A stretch of DNA of 5,170 bases from Microbacteriaceae bacterium. GTDB taxonomy: Bacteria; Actinomycetota; Actinomycetes; Actinomycetales; Microbacteriaceae. Position numbers and translations under genes: made by a program. The notes below the pieces were generated by a model. It saw only the letters and a list, made by a program, of their open reading frames with translations, searched no databases and was not told where the DNA came from. This document shows, in pieces, positions 4,785-5,170 of the stretch (the stretch's first letter is position 1; every line of letters starts with the position of its first letter). The DNA is taken from assembly GCA_011620705.1 (NCBI GenBank), contig WOYR01000189.1:1-5170 (forward strand), in the 5' to 3' direction.

Positions 4785-5170
4785 TGACCCAGATATCAGA
4801 GCTCTTCGATCCGTCCCGCTGGCGGGAGGTGCCGGGGTTCGACGCCCTCGCCGACATCACCTATCACCATGACACCTCCGGCAGGATCGCCCGCGTCGCC
4901 TTCAACCGGCCCGAGGTCCGCAACGCCTTCCGCCCGCAGAGCGTCGACGAGCTGTACCGGGTGCTCGACGACGCCCGGCAGAACATCCGCATCGGCGTGG
5001 TGCTCATCACCGGCAACGGACCGAGCCCGAAGGACGGCGGCTGGGCGTTCTGCTCGGGAGGGGACCAGCGCATCCGGGGCCGTGACGGCTACCAGTACGC
5101 CGACGGCACCGCTGCGACCGGGCGCCTGCACATCCTCGAAGTCCAGCGGCTGATCCGGACCATGCCGAAG
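4784..5170 (+). CDS. menB: 1,4-dihydroxy-2-naphthoyl-CoA synthase, N-terminal part (cut by window edge)
   Basis: From GTG 4784 the frame is open to the window end, giving 129 residues. MenB is a crotonase-fold enzyme that closes the second ring of the menaquinone head group, converting o-succinylbenzoyl-CoA to 1,4-dihydroxy-2-naphthoyl-CoA in the cytoplasm. The N-terminal W-R-E-V-P-G-F-D, the D-I-T-Y-H segment, F-N-R-P-E-V-R-N-A-F-R-P (40-51), and G-N-G-P-S-P-K-D-G-G-W-A-F all match actinobacterial MenB. So do CSGGDQRIRGRDGYQYA (90-106) and L-H-I-L-E-V-Q-R-L-I-R. From memory these nearly reproduce the Mycobacterium tuberculosis protein. S-G-G-D-Q distinguishes it from ordinary hydratases, so the shared fold with the two upstream genes does not imply a shared pathway. 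It is 39 bases after the operon and appears to have its own promoter. Roughly the last half, including the remaining active site, lies outside the window. Confidence 0.95.
   Translation, partial: MTQISELFDPSRWREVPGFDALADITYHHDTSGRIARVAFNRPEVRNAFRPQSVDELYRVLDDARQNIRIGVVLITGNGPSPKDGGWAFCSGGDQRIRGRDGYQYADGTAATGRLHILEVQRLIRTMPK

Overview
The window is a very GC-rich, densely packed stretch of bacterial chromosome. GTG starts, stop/start overlaps, AGGAG-type ribosome binding sites, apparently leaderless promoters with TANNNT -10 boxes, and a menaquinone gene (menB) of the mycobacterial type point to a high-GC actinobacterium. A Microbacteriaceae-like organism is my best guess, made from style only.

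Layout. Bases 1-137 (minus strand) hold the N-terminus of a MerR-family regulator cut by the window edge. Its promoter (145-175) has a 19-bp spacer around a GACGT-T-ACGTC palindrome, the usual MerR architecture. Bases 138-370 hold no intact gene but are not empty. Bases 188-316 still encode the C-terminal end of an acyl-CoA dehydrogenase in one frame. From about 312 to 374 a second frame encodes what looks like the tail of another lost gene, whose stop overlaps the next start as ATGA. This looks like a deletion scar upstream of the operon.

Bases 371-4744 (plus strand) are a tight four-gene catabolic operon: enoyl-CoA hydratase (371-1144), NAD(P)-dependent aldehyde dehydrogenase (1171-2682), family III (CaiB/BaiF) CoA-transferase (2685-3935) and a second crotonase-fold protein (3935-4744). 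Gaps are 26 bases, 2 bases and a 1-base overlap. From about 4772 a new unit begins with a leaderless-type promoter inside a perfect inverted repeat, reading into menB (1,4-dihydroxy-2-naphthoyl-CoA synthase), which runs off the right edge.

How the genes fit together (inference). The dehydrogenase would oxidise an aldehyde to a carboxylic acid, the CoA-transferase would activate the acid to a CoA thioester, an acyl-CoA dehydrogenase (here only a remnant) would make the enoyl-CoA, and the first crotonase would hydrate it. The second crotonase lacks one of the two catalytic glutamates of hydratases and may do a different step. The substrate cannot be read from sequence; a carnitine/betaine-like or branched-chain acid route is possible. 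I found no CRISPR array, tRNA, rRNA, insertion sequence or phage gene. The most unusual parts are the double gene remnant, the atypical crotonase and the two promoter/palindrome arrangements.
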